DNA of 64,000 bases, taken from positions 339,090 through 403,089 of the forward strand of contig CAUYUJ010012792.1 of assembly GCA_963575745.1 (NCBI GenBank). Reading direction: 5' to 3'. The number at the start of each line of letters is the position of its first letter. Within the stretch, counting starts at the first letter, position 1. The position numbers and the translations under genes were made by a program. The notes under the pieces were generated by a model. The model was not told the origin of the DNA, ran no database searches, and saw only the letters and a list, made by a program, of their open reading frames with translations. Shown piece after piece: positions 31,785-44,341 of this stretch. Source of the DNA: Prorocentrum cordatum (taxonomy: Eukaryota > Sar > Dinophyceae > Prorocentrales > Prorocentraceae).

Positions 31785-34700
31785 GGTTTTACGTCAAATC
31801 GTTACGAATGCAACGCAGTTGGATGGGGCTCATTTTTGCGCGCGCGCATGTGGCCCGCGTGGTATTATTTCATGTGGGTTCGTGCATTCGGCTCCTGTGA
31901 GATCGGCGCATTGGCGCCGCGTGGTAGCATTTGACAGGGGTGAGAGGGGGGGGGGGGGCGGCGACGCTGGGGCTAGCCGGGGTGGTGCGAATTTATGTGG
32001 AAGATGAACGAGGAGGCGTGCTCATACGTAAATGTCAGCACCGCAGGGGGGAGCAGCAATCCCGGGGGGGGGGGGGCAGTGGGCAGTGGGGGTATAATCT
32101 TTTTTTAAAAAAGAAAATAAGGATAATTGATTTTTACGAACGAGTTGACGCATTCCATGCTCCTGCCAACGTCGGCGCGGCGGCATCGTGGCAACGTCGA
32201 CGACGGTGGGCGCGATGATGATAGTGGCGATGCTGGTGGCGATGTTGACGACGACGACGGCGCGGCCAGTGCGGGCGCCGATGTTGATCGCGCTGGCGAC
32301 GATGACGGCGTCCTCGCGTCGGCGATGGAAGACTTCTAAAGAGCTCGACGCGCGCGCTTGCGGCCGCCGCGCGAGAGTGACCGCGCATTGTTCGACGCGG
32401 GTCGTGACCCCCCGGCGTGCGCGCAAGGGCGAGCGACTGATTTCTGCATGCGGTGCCAGAGGCCCGTTTGGCGGAATTCCTTGGGAACGTTGAACAGCCA
32501 ATGGTATTCTCAAGATTTCGCAAGAGCGCCAGCGCGCTTTTTTTCGGAAAACTGACGCCGCGAAACCGTGGATTTTCTTTTCTGCTGTTTTTTGTTTGGA
32601 ACTCGGTTCTGACGTTCTTGCGCCGCCGGCAGTTTTTGACGGATTTCGGCGCGCGCGCGACGACGTGCGCGTGCAATTCGGCTGGCGTTTTGCCGAGGAT
32701 TCTCGCTACGGCGCGCGAGCAGGGGCGTCCGAGCGACGTCGACATGGGCGCTCGCGAAGCCCGCCTGGTAGAATTCCGTAGTATTTTTCAGACAAACAAA
32801 GGATTCCATACGAATTCGCACGGTCGTGCTTTTTGTTGTTGTTGCTGCTGTTTGCTTGTTATTCTTATTCTTCCGCGTTTCGAAACCCTTGGGTTTTACA
32901 TGTTTGTTTGGGCGTTCGATGTCCTTGCGAAGCCCGAAGATGTTCGCAGGATTTCGGCATGCGCGTGCGACGGCGCGCGCGCCCGCGCACTTTTTTTGTT
33001 GTTGTGTGTTTTTTTGTTGTAAGAGATTTGTTGACAACTGTTGACCTTTGATAAGCGACTGCGCGCGCATGGTGTTTTTTGCAGAGGATGGCGGGGGTGG
33101 TCGATGCTGGCTGGGCTGGGGCGATGCGGATTCATATCTAGGATGGGCGATGGGGCGGAATCAGATGCAAAATGCGCATCCCAAGGGGTGGCGATAAGTC
33201 CGGCATCGGGAGGGTGGTGTAGTCGATTGTCTTCCGTGAAAAGAAAAAGCTATGTGGTGCAATTCATTTTTACAAGCGAGTGGACGCCTCCCATGCCCAT
33301 GCAAACGCCCCGCCCACCCGCAACTTGGTTTGCGAAGCCCGCGCGGAGGCGATTGCGATGAGTGCGCGGCGTTGGCCGGTGCATCTCTGCGGCCGCGCCG
33401 GCCCGAGCGCCCGCGCGCAGCGGCCAGCTAGTTCGGGGCGGCCGACGCGGCCGCGGCGGCGATGCTGGTGACGATGTCGACGGCGAAGCCAGTGCGTGCG
33501 CCGATGTTGATCGCGCCGACGACGATGGCGGCGCCCTCGCGTCGGCGATGGCGGCTTCTGAGAGAGTTGCGCGCGCGGCCGACGCTCGATCGCGGCCGCG
33601 CGGTGCCATTTGACGCGGATCGCGCCCCCCTGCGCGCCCGCGAGGGCGCGCGAATGATTTCGGCATGCGGCGCCAGAGACCCTAAGGGCGAAATTCTGTG
33701 AACATGTTGTACAACCTCTGGTCTTCTGAAGAATGCGCAAGAGCTCGAGCGCGCGCTTCTTTGAAAATTCACGTTGCGAAACCTTGGTTTTTCTAAATGA
33801 CATTTGGGCACTCGATTTCGACGTCCTGTCGCCGCCGGCGGTTTTCGCAGATTTCGGCGCGCGCGCGACGACGCGCGCGCGCGTCGTCTCAAATTGCAAA
33901 GGGTTCTCGCGACTGCGCGCGCGCAAGGGCCTTCGAACGATTTCGACGTGCGCGCGCGGGGCCCGTTTGGTAGCACTTTTATGAGCATGATGAAAAACCT
34001 ATGGTTTCGTAAGAGTCCGAAGTTTTGTGTGCGATGTTGATATCTTTGCCAAAACGAGAGTTATTGAAGGATTTCGGCACGCGCGCGCGAACTGATGGTT
34101 TTTGATAAGCGAGTGTGCGCGCATATTTGTGTTGCAGAGGATGGCGGGGGGGTGGTGGTGGTGCCAGCTCGCCTGGTACGGTATGAATTCAGATTTAGGA
34201 TGTGCGATGGGGCAGAACCGCATGTAAACTGCAGTGCGAATTGGGGGGCGACGATGGTCCCGTGGGGGGGGGGGGGTCGCATTTTTTATCCTTGAAGAAA
34301 GAATTCACCTTGCCGAAAGTGAAGTCGTCGACTCCACTGCTCGCGCGACCATCCAACCCACCCACGCGCAACTTGGTTAGCAAAGCCCACGCGGAGGCGA
34401 TTGCGATGAGTGCGTGGTGTTGGCCGGTGCATCTCTGCGGCCGCGCTAGCCCGCGCGTGCTCGTGCGCGCAGCACCCGGCTAATTTGGCGCGACCGACGC
34501 GGCCGCGGCGGCGCTGGCCGCTGGGCGCATCCCAGCGGGCACTTCAGTGCAAGTCGGCGACTTGGGCGGGCGTGGTATCATGGCAACGTCGACAATGGTA
34601 GATGCGATGATGATAGTAGCGATGCTGGCGACGATGCTGATAGCGACGAAGGCGCGACCAGTGACGGCGCGGATGCTGATCACGCCGACGACGATGACGG

Positions 34701-35222
34701 CGTCTTCGCGTCGGAGTTCGACACGCGTGCGCGCGCGGCCGACGCGTGAGGGTGGCCGCATGGTTTTATTTGACACGGATCGTGTCCCCCCAGCGCGCGC
34801 GCAAGGGCGTTCGAATCCTGTCGGCATGCGGCGCGACAGGCCCGCTTGGCAAAAACCAGTGACAGTTTTGAAATACCGATGGCTTCTTCGAGTTCGCAAG
34901 AGCGCGCGCGCGAGCTTTTTTTGAAACTGATGTTGCGAAACCGTGCGTTGTTGTATGGTTTCGGGACACCCAGTTGCAATCGCTAGGAAACCGCAGATTT
35001 TTGACGGATTTTGGCATGCGCGCGACGACGCGGGCGTGTGCACTTCGTTTCATTTCTTGTGATATTGCGGCAGCACGCGCGCGAAGGCGTTCGAACGATT
35101 TCGAGATGCGCGCGCGCGACGCTCGTTTGGTAACATTTTTATGAACATGCTGACCAACCTAAGGTTCACCGAAAAATTCTCAAGAGCGCGCGCGCATTTT
35201 TTTGTGAAAATCAGTGTTGCAA

Positions 35223-35225
<3 letters not shown>

Positions 35226-35290
<65 letters not shown>
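35226..35290. repeat. T65 homopolymer
   Basis: 65 consecutive T, replacing a 4-8 T run found at the same place in sibling units. It reads as poly-A on the minus strand. Length is unreliable in assemblies. Confidence 0.9.
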
Positions 35291-35769
35291 CTCTCTCAAC
35301 TCGATTTGGCAATCTTGGCGAAAACGAAACTTTTTGGAAGATTCCGGCATGCGCGCGCGAGGAGGCGCGCGCGTGCTCTTCGTTCTGTGTTTTTTACTTT
35401 TCTTTTGGTTTTGGACAGCTTATGGTTTTTGATAAACGAGTGCGCGCGCATAATATCTGTTGCAGAGGATGAGGGGGGCGATGCCGGCTGGGCTGGGATG
35501 GTGCGAGTTCATATTTAGGATGGACGATGGGGCAAAATCGCATGTAGTGTGCACATCCCCAGGGGTGACCGATAAGTCGGGCCATGGGTGGGTGGTGGAT
35601 TCTATTCTCATTTTAGACAAGAGAATATATGTTGCACGATCTACGTGGTGCAATTTACTTTGACTGTTTTGAAGCTGTCTTCTCCACTGCTCGTGCAAAC
35701 ATCCCACCCTCCCGCCCGCAACTTGGTCGCAAGACCTCCTAAGGTCCTGACGGTAGGTAACAAATGGCA

Positions 35770-35957
35770 GTTGTAACCGACGCCGACAACGACAGCGACA
35801 ACGACGACGACGCCGACGACGGCTACGACGACACCGACGACGACTCCGACGACTTCGACGACGACGACGACGACACGACGACGACGACACCGACGACGAC
35901 GTCGCCGACGCCGACGACGACGACGATGACGACGACGCCGGCGACGACGACGACGCT

Positions 35958-35991
<34 letters not shown>

Positions 35992-36048
35992 ACGACGACG
36001 ATGCCGACGACGATGACGACGACGGTGACGACGACGACGAAGACGAAT

Positions 36049-36080
<32 letters not shown>

Positions 36081-36180
36081 GCGGCGACGACGACGACGAC
36101 GAGGCAAGACAGAGGACGATCACGGCGACGACGACGACGAGGGAGGAGGGAGGACGGCGACGACGACGACGACGCAAGAG
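35770..36180. repeat. (GAC)n array, second macrosatellite copy
   Basis: GACGAC and GCCGACGAC triplets following landmark L2, homologous in position to 25990-26590. A short GAGGGAGGAGGGAGGACG motif at its 3' end is shared. Confidence 0.9.
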
Positions 36181-36879
36181 CGCCCGCGCACGCTTGTGTT
36201 GAAAATCCGTGTTGCGAAACCTTGTGTTTTTGTATGTTTTTTGGACACTCCATTTTGCAATCCTTCCGAAACCGAATGTTTTTGAAGGATTTCGGCATGC
36301 GCGCGCGACGACGCGCGCGTCTGCACTTCGTCAATTTTTTTGCAGAGGCTTCTTGCGACGGCACGCGCGCAAGGGCGTTCGAATGATTTCGACATGCGTG
36401 GACGCGAAACCCGTTTGGTAGCATTTGTTGATGTTTTTTCTAATATATTTTTGCAAGAGCGCGCGCGGAAGGCGTTTTAGAAAACCAGTGCTGCGAAGCC
36501 ACGTGTTTTTTTGCATGGTTCTGTGAAACTCGATTTTGAAATCCTTCCGGAACCGAAGGTTTTTGAAGGATTTCGGCATGTGCGCGCGACGACGCGCGCG
36601 TGTGCACTTCGTTTAATTTTTCCTAGGGAGTCTTGAAAGCTTATGATTTGTGGTAAACGAGTATGCGCGCATAATAGTTTTTTGCGGAGGATGGCCAGAG
36701 AGAGTGATACCGGTTTGGCTGGGATAGTTTGAGTCCATATTTAGGATGGACGATGGGGCATAATCATAAGTAAATTGCAATACGAAAAGGTGTATCGTTA
36801 ATTCGGGGGGGGGGGGGGGTAGAGTCTATTCTTGTTTAGGAAAGGAGAATCGATGCGGTGCGATGTATGTAGTGCAAGT

Positions 36880-37005
36880 ATGGGAAGCCGCGACGAGGCG
36901 GCGACGGGGCGGCGACGGCGACAACATAGCCGCCAGACCGCCACACCGGCCCAAACGACGGGCGGCGACGAGGCGGCGATGTGGCGGCAACGGCGACAGC
37001 ATAAC
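36880..37005. repeat. CGACGAGGCGGCGA minisatellite
   Basis: Two about 85-bp degenerate units (GACGAGGCGGCGA, then GGCGACGGCGACA and CCGCCAGAC). Similar in type to 6700-7080. Confidence 0.65.
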
Positions 37006-37125
37006 TGCCAGACTGCCAGACCAGCCCAGTTCCTTAGAGGAGAAGTAAGAACACGTAAGTGCAAGCAACATTTGGGGACAACTGATCAGAATCATACGTG
37101 AGAGCGTAAAAAGAGGAGGAGGACG

Positions 37126-37508
37126 ATGTGGCTGGGGAGTGCTGCCAAGGGGGATGAGCAGGAACAGGACGAACCCCGTTTCCCAGCCGCCCCTCTCGGG
37201 CCCCGAGAGGTGGGGGATCACGAGGAGGCGGACGACGAGTCCAGCGACGACGAGGACCAAGATCAGATAGGCGCTGGGGTCAGGGAGGGAGGGAGGGAGG
37301 GATGTTGGCATCCGTCGGAGAAGGCCAGTTGGGATCCCTCCTCCTCCTCTCCTCTCCTCTCCATGCCCCTCCGAGGCATTCGCTACCCTGCACGGCCTGC
37401 TGTTGCCGTCGCCGCTCGGACTCGCCTCTCACGCGCTCAATCTTAACATCCTCGGCGCCAGTCTGCCAAAGGGGCGCCGATGTGTCGACTGCTCCTCCTG
37501 CGAGTAGG
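37126..37508 (+). CDS. Candidate two-exon fragment, acidic protein
   Basis: Exon a from ATG 37126 reads MWLGSAAKGDEQEQDEPRFP, APLGPREVGDHEEADDESSD and DEDQDQIGAG, stopping near 37275, where GTCAGG could be a donor. A TCC tract follows. Exon b about 37360-37508 reads PSEAFATLHGLLLPSPLGLA, SHALNLNILGASLPKGRRC and VDCSSCE before TAG. Splice borders are inferred and no family is recognised. Confidence 0.35.
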
Positions 37509-37539
37509 CTGTTGGGATTTATGGGGGGACAAAGGTTGG

Positions 37540-38189
37540 CAGGAGGAGGGGATTGAGGAGTTGGAGGAGGAAGAGGAGGGCGAGGGCGAGGAAGAAGGCG
37601 AGGAGGGAGGGAGGAGAAAGGACGGAGGATGCGGAGCCAGGGGTAAGAAGAGATGTATGAGGAGAGAGGGGATGGAGGAAGAGGAGGAGGAGGAGGAGGA
37701 GGAGGAGGAGGAGGAGGAGGAGGAGGAGGAGGAGGAGGAGGAGCAGGAGGGGATGGAGGATGTGGGGATGGAGGAGGAGGGGATGGAGGAGGAGGGGATG
37801 GAGGAGGAGGACGGCGAGGACGAGGAGGGGGACGAGGAAGAGGGGATGGAGGAGGAGGGGGAGGAGGAGGAAGGGATGGAGGAGGAGGAGGAAAAGGAAG
37901 CAGGATGAGGGGATGGAGGAGTTGGAGGAGGAGCAGGAGGAGCAGGAGGAGCAGGAGGGGGAGGAGGAGGAGGGGGAGGAGGAGGAGGGGAAGGAGTATG
38001 GCGAGGGCGAGGCGGAAGGCGAGGATGGAGGGAGAAGAAAGGACAGAGGGAGGCGGGACCAGGGTTCAGAAGAGATGGGTGAGGAGAGGTGTGTAGAGGG
38101 ACGAAGGCGAAGGATGATGAAGAGTAACAGTAGGAAGAGCACGAGAGATGATAAGGATGACGCTGATGCTGTCGACGATGACGGCGGCG

Positions 38190-38253
<64 letters not shown>

Positions 38254-39564
38254 CGATGCTGCTGATGATGATGATGCTGCTGGTGACAATGGTGATGCTG
38301 TTGCTGCTTCTGATGATGACGACGATGCTGATGATGGTGAGGCTGAACATGATGATGATGACCATGCTGCTGATGATGCTGATGCTGATGGTGGTGACGA
38401 TACTGACGGTGACGATGCTGATGCTGATGCTGATGATGATGATGCTGATGATGAGCATGATGATGCTGCTGCTGCTGATGATGGTGATGATGGTGATGAC
38501 GATGCTGATGCGGATGACGATGATGAGGCTTATGATGCTGCTGATGATGATACTGATGCTGATGCTGATGCTGATGCTGATGCTGATGCTGATGCTGATG
38601 CTTGTGATGATGCTGAGTATGATGATGATGCTGATGATGCTACTGATGCTGATGCTGATGCTGATGCAGCTGTTGCTGCTGATGGTGGTGATCATGATGC
38701 TGATCATCATGCTGATTGTGCTGCTGTTGATTATGATGCTGGTGATGCTGTTTATGCGGCTGATGATGATGTTCTGATGGTGCTGATGATGATGTTGATG
38801 ATGCTGGTGATGATGATGCTGATGATGCTGAGGATGATGCTGATGCTGGTAATGCTGATTATGATGCTGTGGATGATGATGCTGATGCTGCTGGTGATAA
38901 TGATGATGCGGATTGATGTAATGATGCTGATGATGCTGATGATGATGGTGATGATGATGCTGCTGATGCTGATGCTGATGCTGATGATGATGCTGTTGTT
39001 GTTGTTGTTGATAACGATGAAGTTGTTGATGACGATGATGACGTTGATGGTGATGGTGATGATGATGCTGCTTGTGATGATGATTATCATGCTGATGATG
39101 CTGATGATGGTTCTGATGATGATGCTGATGCTGATGCAGCTGTTGCTGCTGATGATGATGGTGATCATGATGCTGGTCATCATGCTGATGATGCTACTGC
39201 TTCTGATGATGCTGGTGATGCTGCTGATGCTGCTGATGATGATGTTCTGCTGCTGCTGATGGTGACGATGCTGATGCTGGTGATGATGCTGATGATGCGG
39301 ATGTAATGATGATGATGGTGATGCTGATTATGATGCTGTGGATGATGATGCTGATGCTGCTGATGATGATGCTGATTCTGATCATTGATGCAATGATGAT
39401 GATGATGCTGATGATATTGATGATGATGATGTTGATGATGCTGCTGATGCTGATGCTGATGATGTTGCTGTTGATGTTGTTGCTGTTGATATGATGAAGT
39501 TGCTGATGACGATGATGATAAGATGATGATGCTGCTGCTGCTGATGATGTAATGATGATGATGC

Positions 39565-39604
<40 letters not shown>

Positions 39605-39660
39605 AATGCTGATGCTCATGCTGATGCTGCTGCTGATGATGATGATGAGGACTCGGAGGA
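37540..39660 (+). repeat. 2.1-kb GGA then GAT array
   Basis: (GGA)n with GGGGATGGA variants 37545-38045, a short joint, then (GAT)n with GATGCT units 38150-39655. Within the GAT part, blocks of several hundred bases recur (38380-38760 resembles 38900-39240), a sign of segmental duplication. Confidence 0.95.
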
Positions 39661-39779
39661 TGAAGAGGGTGAGGCACGAGTTGGGATGATGATGAGGATG
39701 GTGAGTGGTGGTGATGAGGGACAGACATTCCAATACTTGTATCACACTACGCCCAGCAGGGTAATGGGGTATGCCTGGT

Positions 39780-40450
39780 TGAATTGCTAGTTCTTCGCCG
39801 GTGTCTGATTTTTGTTGCTGCCCTCTGCTCTGTTTGGCTCCACTGTGATAAGCCGCTGTTGAACAGCGAATGCGACATCCGTGCTGGTCGTGCACGTCGT
39901 TGCCAGCCGCCGCTCTGCACAGAAGACGTGCATGGAGTCTGCAGGGGCATCGCCGTCGGCGAGGCCTCGTCGACTGCGTCTGGGGGGCCTTGTTCTGGCG
40001 TTCCCCCCCCCGTGTTCGACCCCCAGGCCGCCAGGGGCACCCCCGGACCGAGCCCGGGGCGGGGCCGCGCGGGTCGCCGTCCCGTTGCTCGTCGTCCCTT
40101 GCCTCTTCTTGCCCTCGTCGTTCTCGCCGTCCTCGTCCGTCGTCCCCTCGCCTTGCCGCAAGGGCTCCTCCGCGCTGGCTTTTTGAGAATGATGCTGGCT
40201 CGTGGAGCCGAGGGGGGGGGGGGCCGCAGGGGCAGCGCCCGGCCTCGGGTTGCTGGCCGCCGCCCAGGAGCCTGCGAGGCGAGGCGAGGGGGGGGGCGCT
40301 CTGCAAAGGGGAGCTGGGCAGCCAGGCGCAGGTTCTGCGGGCAGCTGGGCGTGCGGGCGGGAGTGCCGGAGACTGGCGACTGTCGTTTCGGCGTGACGGG
40401 AGGAGGAGGGCCCGAGGAGGAGGTGAAGGAGGAGGGTGAAAGAACGAGGG
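39780..40450. other. GC-rich island, strand unresolved
   Basis: Non-repetitive, about 670 bases. Both strands are open for long stretches: plus LRRCLIFVAALCSVWL near 39790-39840, minus TDEDGENDEGKKRQGTTSNG near 40140-40080. There may be exons, but neither strand is preferable by inspection. Confidence 0.3.
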
Positions 40451-40521
40451 GTTGGAGGAGGAGGAGGAGAAGGAGGAGGAGGAGGAGGAGGAGCACGAAG
40501 AGGTGGAGGAGGTGGAGAACT

Positions 40522-40614
<93 letters not shown>

Positions 40615-40847
40615 CTGATGCTGATGCTGATGCTGATGCTGATGCTGATGATGATGATGATGATGATGCTGATGCTGATGCTGATGATGATGATGCTGAT
40701 GATGACGATGATGATGATGCTGCTGCTGATGCTGCTGATGCTGATGATGATTCTGCTGATGGTGCTGGCGACGCTGATGATGAGGAGGATGATGCTGCTG
40801 CTGACGATGCTGCTGATGATGAGGAGGATGATGCTCATGATGATGAC

Positions 40848-40879
<32 letters not shown>

Positions 40880-41589
40880 CGATGCTGATGCTGATGCTGA
40901 TACTGAAACTGATGGTACTGATGCTGATGATGGTGATGCTGTTGCTGATGATGATGGTGGTGGTGGCGGTGATGCTGATGATGACCATGATGCTGATGCT
41001 GACAATGCTGATGCTGCTGATGTTGATGATGCTGATTCCGAGGATGATGATGAGGATGACGATTACGACGCTGTTCATGATGATGCTGATGATGTTGGTA
41101 ATGCTGATGATGTTGTTGTTGACGATGATGATGATGCTGGTGCTGATGGTGGGGCTGACGATGGGGCTGACGATGATGACGACGACGCTGATGATGATGC
41201 TGATGAGGATGATAAGGATGATGCTGTTGATGACGATGATGATGATGCTGGCGATGATGATTGGGCTGACGATGATGCTGATGTGGATGGTACTGGTGAT
41301 GGTGATGATGATGCTGATGCTGATGATGATGCTGTTGTCGTTGCTGCGGCTGATGATAGTGCTGATGCTGATGGCGATGGCGATGGTGATGATGATGATG
41401 ATGGTACTGATGATAATGACGATGCTGACGATGATGGTGATGATGACGATGATGCTGCTGATGATGATGCTGATGATGATAGTGTTGCTGCTTTTCATAG
41501 TGATGCTGCTGCTGCTGATGATGAGGATGAGGATGAGGACGATGATGCTGATGATGATGCTAATGATGCTGATGATGCTGATGACACAA

Positions 41590-41628
<39 letters not shown>

Positions 41629-41640
41629 CTCATGATGCTC

Positions 41641-41696
<56 letters not shown>

Positions 41697-41737
41697 ACTG
41701 ATCGTGGTGTTGATGGGATGATGATGATGATGATGAT

Positions 41738-41780
<43 letters not shown>

Positions 41781-41782
41781 GC

Positions 41783-41817
<35 letters not shown>

Positions 41818-41852
41818 TGGTGAGGATGATGATGATGATGATGACGATGATT

Positions 41853-41948
<96 letters not shown>

Positions 41949-42110
41949 CTGAGGAGGATCAGGATGAAGAGGAGTAGGAGGAGGACGATGAGGATGAGGA
42001 GGATGAGGATGAGGATGAGGAGAAGGTAGAGGGGGCGGTAGGGGAGGGGCATGAGGAGGAGGGCGAGGGAAGGTGGGGCCGGCGAGACAAGGAGGAGGCG
42101 GAAGCGGATG
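40450..42110 (+). repeat. 1.6-kb GGA-GAT-GGA compound array
   Basis: (GGA)n to 40515, (GAT)n with GATGCT units 40520-41950, including perfect runs at 40525-40615, 41640-41695 and 41860-41948, then GAG/GGA to 42110. Confidence 0.95.
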
Positions 42111-42149
42111 AGGATGAGCAGCGGCGGAAGCAACATAATCTCCCGGCCC

Positions 42150-42252
42150 TGCAGACAGCAGAGACGCCCGCTTGAAGCTGTACGGCGAGGTCATGAAGCA
42201 GCTGGTGGCTGGCGGGCGCCAATTATTTCACTCGAGAAGACAGTTTGCGTAA
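42150..42252 (+). CDS. Candidate exon cut by fold-back element F
   Basis: After a CCCTGCAG acceptor (42149) the frame reads RDARLKLYGEVMKQLVAGG, then RQLFHSRRQFA and TAA. The TAA at 42250-42252 lies inside the first bases of fold-back copy C, so the true exon may have ended or spliced near 42235. Amphipathic helix, family unknown. Confidence 0.45.
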
Positions 42253-42410
42253 ACACAGATTTTCGGAGGTCTGCACGGATTTCCTGGATCGGCGCTCTGC
42301 GCCCCTGGTGGCGCCTCCTGCGCCGCCCCTGGTGCGCTCCACGCGCCAGACAGGGGGCGATCCTAGCACCGACCCAAGAGATCCGCGCGGACCTCCGAGA
42401 GCTTACACGC
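42247..42410. repeat. Fold-back element F, copy C
   Basis: GCGTAAACACAGATTTTCGG, AGGTCTGCACGGATTTCCTGG at the left pairs with ATCCGCGCGGACCTCCGAG, AGCTTACACGC at the right. The centre is about 80 bases and GC-rich. Confidence 0.85.
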
Positions 42411-42472
42411 CGGTCGGTGAAGTGATGTATTTCTGGGAATCCAGAGCCCCATCTACTTCAGTCGCCCTCCTA

Positions 42473-43160
42473 CTTCAGGCATCGAGTGCTGTTTTTTCTT
42501 CCCTCCCTCTTCAGGGGGCGGGCGGAAGCCCGATCTGCTTCCAGCGCCTGCCTGCTTCATGATTCTGCCCGCTTCTGCCGCCCGACGGGTATTGCGAAGG
42601 CCTTACGGCCGGTGCCGCCGACCCTGAATGGCGACGACGACGACGACGACGACGACGAGCGCTCTTGGGGGCCTCTTGAGGGTAGTTTGTGGGCCTCTTG
42701 GGAAGCTCTTAGAGGCCGCTTGGAAGCCTCGTGGGGGCCTCTTGGGGCTTCCTGGGGGTCTCTTGGAGGGGGCCTGGGACGTCTTGGAGGCTTCTTGGAC
42801 GGTCTTGGGGCTACCGACGGGTATTTCCAGTACGGCAAGTTCACGCCGCCTCGGCGCGGCGGCCACGCCAGAGGGGGGGCCGACAGCCTGCGGCTCCGAC
42901 AGCAGAGGCCACTCGAGGTTGAGCGCCTCCACGCGGGGCGTCAGGCGCCACCGCCCACGCCGACAGGACAGGAGCCAGCCGCACAGTGCACGGCGTTCGC
43001 TGAAAGGGGTCGGTTCGGGATGCCCAAGTCCTAGCCTACGCTAGGCGCCTTCGTGCTTCAAGAGTCGAGCGCCTGTTTTCCTCGTCCCTCCTCTTCAGGG
43101 GGCGGGTGGAGGCCCCACCCACCTCGAAGTCATTCCTGCTTCACGAATCTACCCGTCGGC
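42473..43160. repeat. 100-bp direct repeat pair with GGGGCCTCTTGG minisatellite between
   Basis: 42473-42577 (CTTCAGGGGGCGGGCGGA, TGCCTGCTTCATGATTCTGC) recurs at 43057-43157. Between them 42660-42810 is a run of 'gggggcctcttgg' repeats of 12-15 bases. The plus frame 42830-43034 (YFQYGKFTPPRRGGHARGG, ending FGMPKS) and the minus frame (VEALNLEWPLLSEPQAVG) are both open. An exon here is possible. Confidence 0.6.
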
Positions 43161-43336
43161 GTCACCCCAACATAGCTATGTATACTATATGTGCGTCGCC
43201 CATCCAGCGGCGACGCGCGCACCGAGAAATCTCATAGTATGTGCGTCGTGGCGGGCGCTTTCTGGCCACACCGCTCGGGCGATATACTACAAGATGGGTA
43301 CACGATATGTTCGGGTCGGACGCGCGCCTCCAAGGA

Positions 43337-43566
43337 GGACATACAGCATTAATGGAGGATGACGATTAACAAATGACTGGGGGTCGTGTTTACGCGGCGG
43401 CGCCCGGGATGACGATTAGAAAAAACCGGCCGCGGGCTGGAACACCATTTTTTTTTTGTTTAATCGTTCTCCTCCAGTCAGAAAACTGTGCATAAATAGC
43501 AGACAACTAATTTGTTTATCGTTCTCTCCCATTTTTTATTAATCGTCATCATGCATTAGTATGTCC
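43337..43566. mobile_element. MITE-like element with terminal inverted repeats (1)
   Basis: Left end GGACATACAGCATTAATGG, then AGGATGACGATTAA (43337-43369). Right end TTAATCGTCATCATGCATTA, then GTATGTCC (43539-43566). The arms pair with a few mismatches and a 5-base gap. The interior is 170 bases, more AT-rich than its surroundings, with GACGATTA repeats and no ORF. No clear target duplication is seen. Confidence 0.65.
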
Positions 43567-43764
43567 CTATGCGTCCCATACCCACGTCTTCCGACCGACG
43601 GGTCAAGGCGCTGAGGTAAGGACACCTTCGGGCTCGGGGCGGGCTCTGCTTGTCGGGCCGTTCCTTCGCCCCTCCGGGTCGGGGAGCCTGGTCGTGGGCG
43701 AGGCTCGCTGTGGCCGGAAGAGCCCCTTCGCTCTTTGTTCAGCCCTTAGCGGGCCCTGGAAACG

Positions 43765-43985
43765 ACAGGGCCGTTTCTTTACCGGTTCCGTTCTGTCGTT
43801 TTTTTGCTGGTTCCGACGCCGTTTTTTTACCGGTTCCGTCGCCGTTTTTTGACCGGTTCCGGCTCCGGTTCCAATCCTGGAGCCGTTCTTTTGCCGTGTC
43901 CGGTCGCCGTTTTTTTGCCGTTTCCATTTTCAAGGGACATTTTTTTTTGGAAACGGTGAAAAAATGGCCCTGCCGTTTCCGGGGC
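43765..43985. repeat. About 24-bp CCGTTTTTTTACCGGTTCCG tandem repeat
   Basis: Six to seven units of CCGTTTTTTTACCGGTTCCG with variable spacers. The plus strand stays open because TTT and CCG are not stops. Not convincing as a protein. Confidence 0.8.
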
Positions 43986-44341
43986 CCACAAAGGTCCAGC
44001 CTGCCCAGCGGTACGGTATGGGCGGTATGGGTGAAAAGCAATCAGTGGACACTCCCCCGCTCCCCCAAACTCAATCGGAGATTGATAGACCTCCTACCCC
44101 TGACACGTCGATTCAGGAATTGGCCGTTCTCGGTTCGCGAGAAGGCGTCGCGGCCAGTATTCTTGCGGGTCCAGGTCCGTCGGTTTCGGCCCTAGGCCGT
44201 TTTCACTAAAGGGAGGTTTACTAAAGGGATTATCCACCGCCGACTCAAAGTTGGCACGTGCGGGGGAGACTGCGGTCGAAGTGCAACTCATCAGACCTGC
44301 CGCCAGCTTGGAACATTGCGGGGAGGGAAAGGCATTGACCG

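Larger units (their letters stand above)
25690..36830. repeat. 11-kb macrosatellite, about eight degenerate units
   Basis: Three landmarks recur in order. L1 is a G-rich 'tgcagaggatggcggg' followed by 'atttaggatgggcgatggggc', near 27125, 29892, 31092, 31935, 33080, 34135, 35462 and 36684. L2 is 'cccacccgcaacttggtttgc', near 25935, 27445, 30160, 33315, 34360 and 35715. L3 is 'tttcggcatgcgcgcgcgac', repeated one to three times per unit (for example 26980, 28120, 30785, 32650, 35015 and 36295). Unit spacing is 0.84-1.6 kb once the internal minisatellite is removed. Between L2 and L3 lies a GAC/GAT-like stretch, expanded to long (GAC)n in two units. Frames are broken differently in each unit, so no conserved protein is supported. 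Confidence 0.85.

Noticed and set aside
43650-44195. 181-codon plus frame MSGRSFAPPGRGAWSWARL...
   Set aside because: It runs through the 24-bp CCGTTTTTTTACCGG repeat. Openness follows from the repeat composition.
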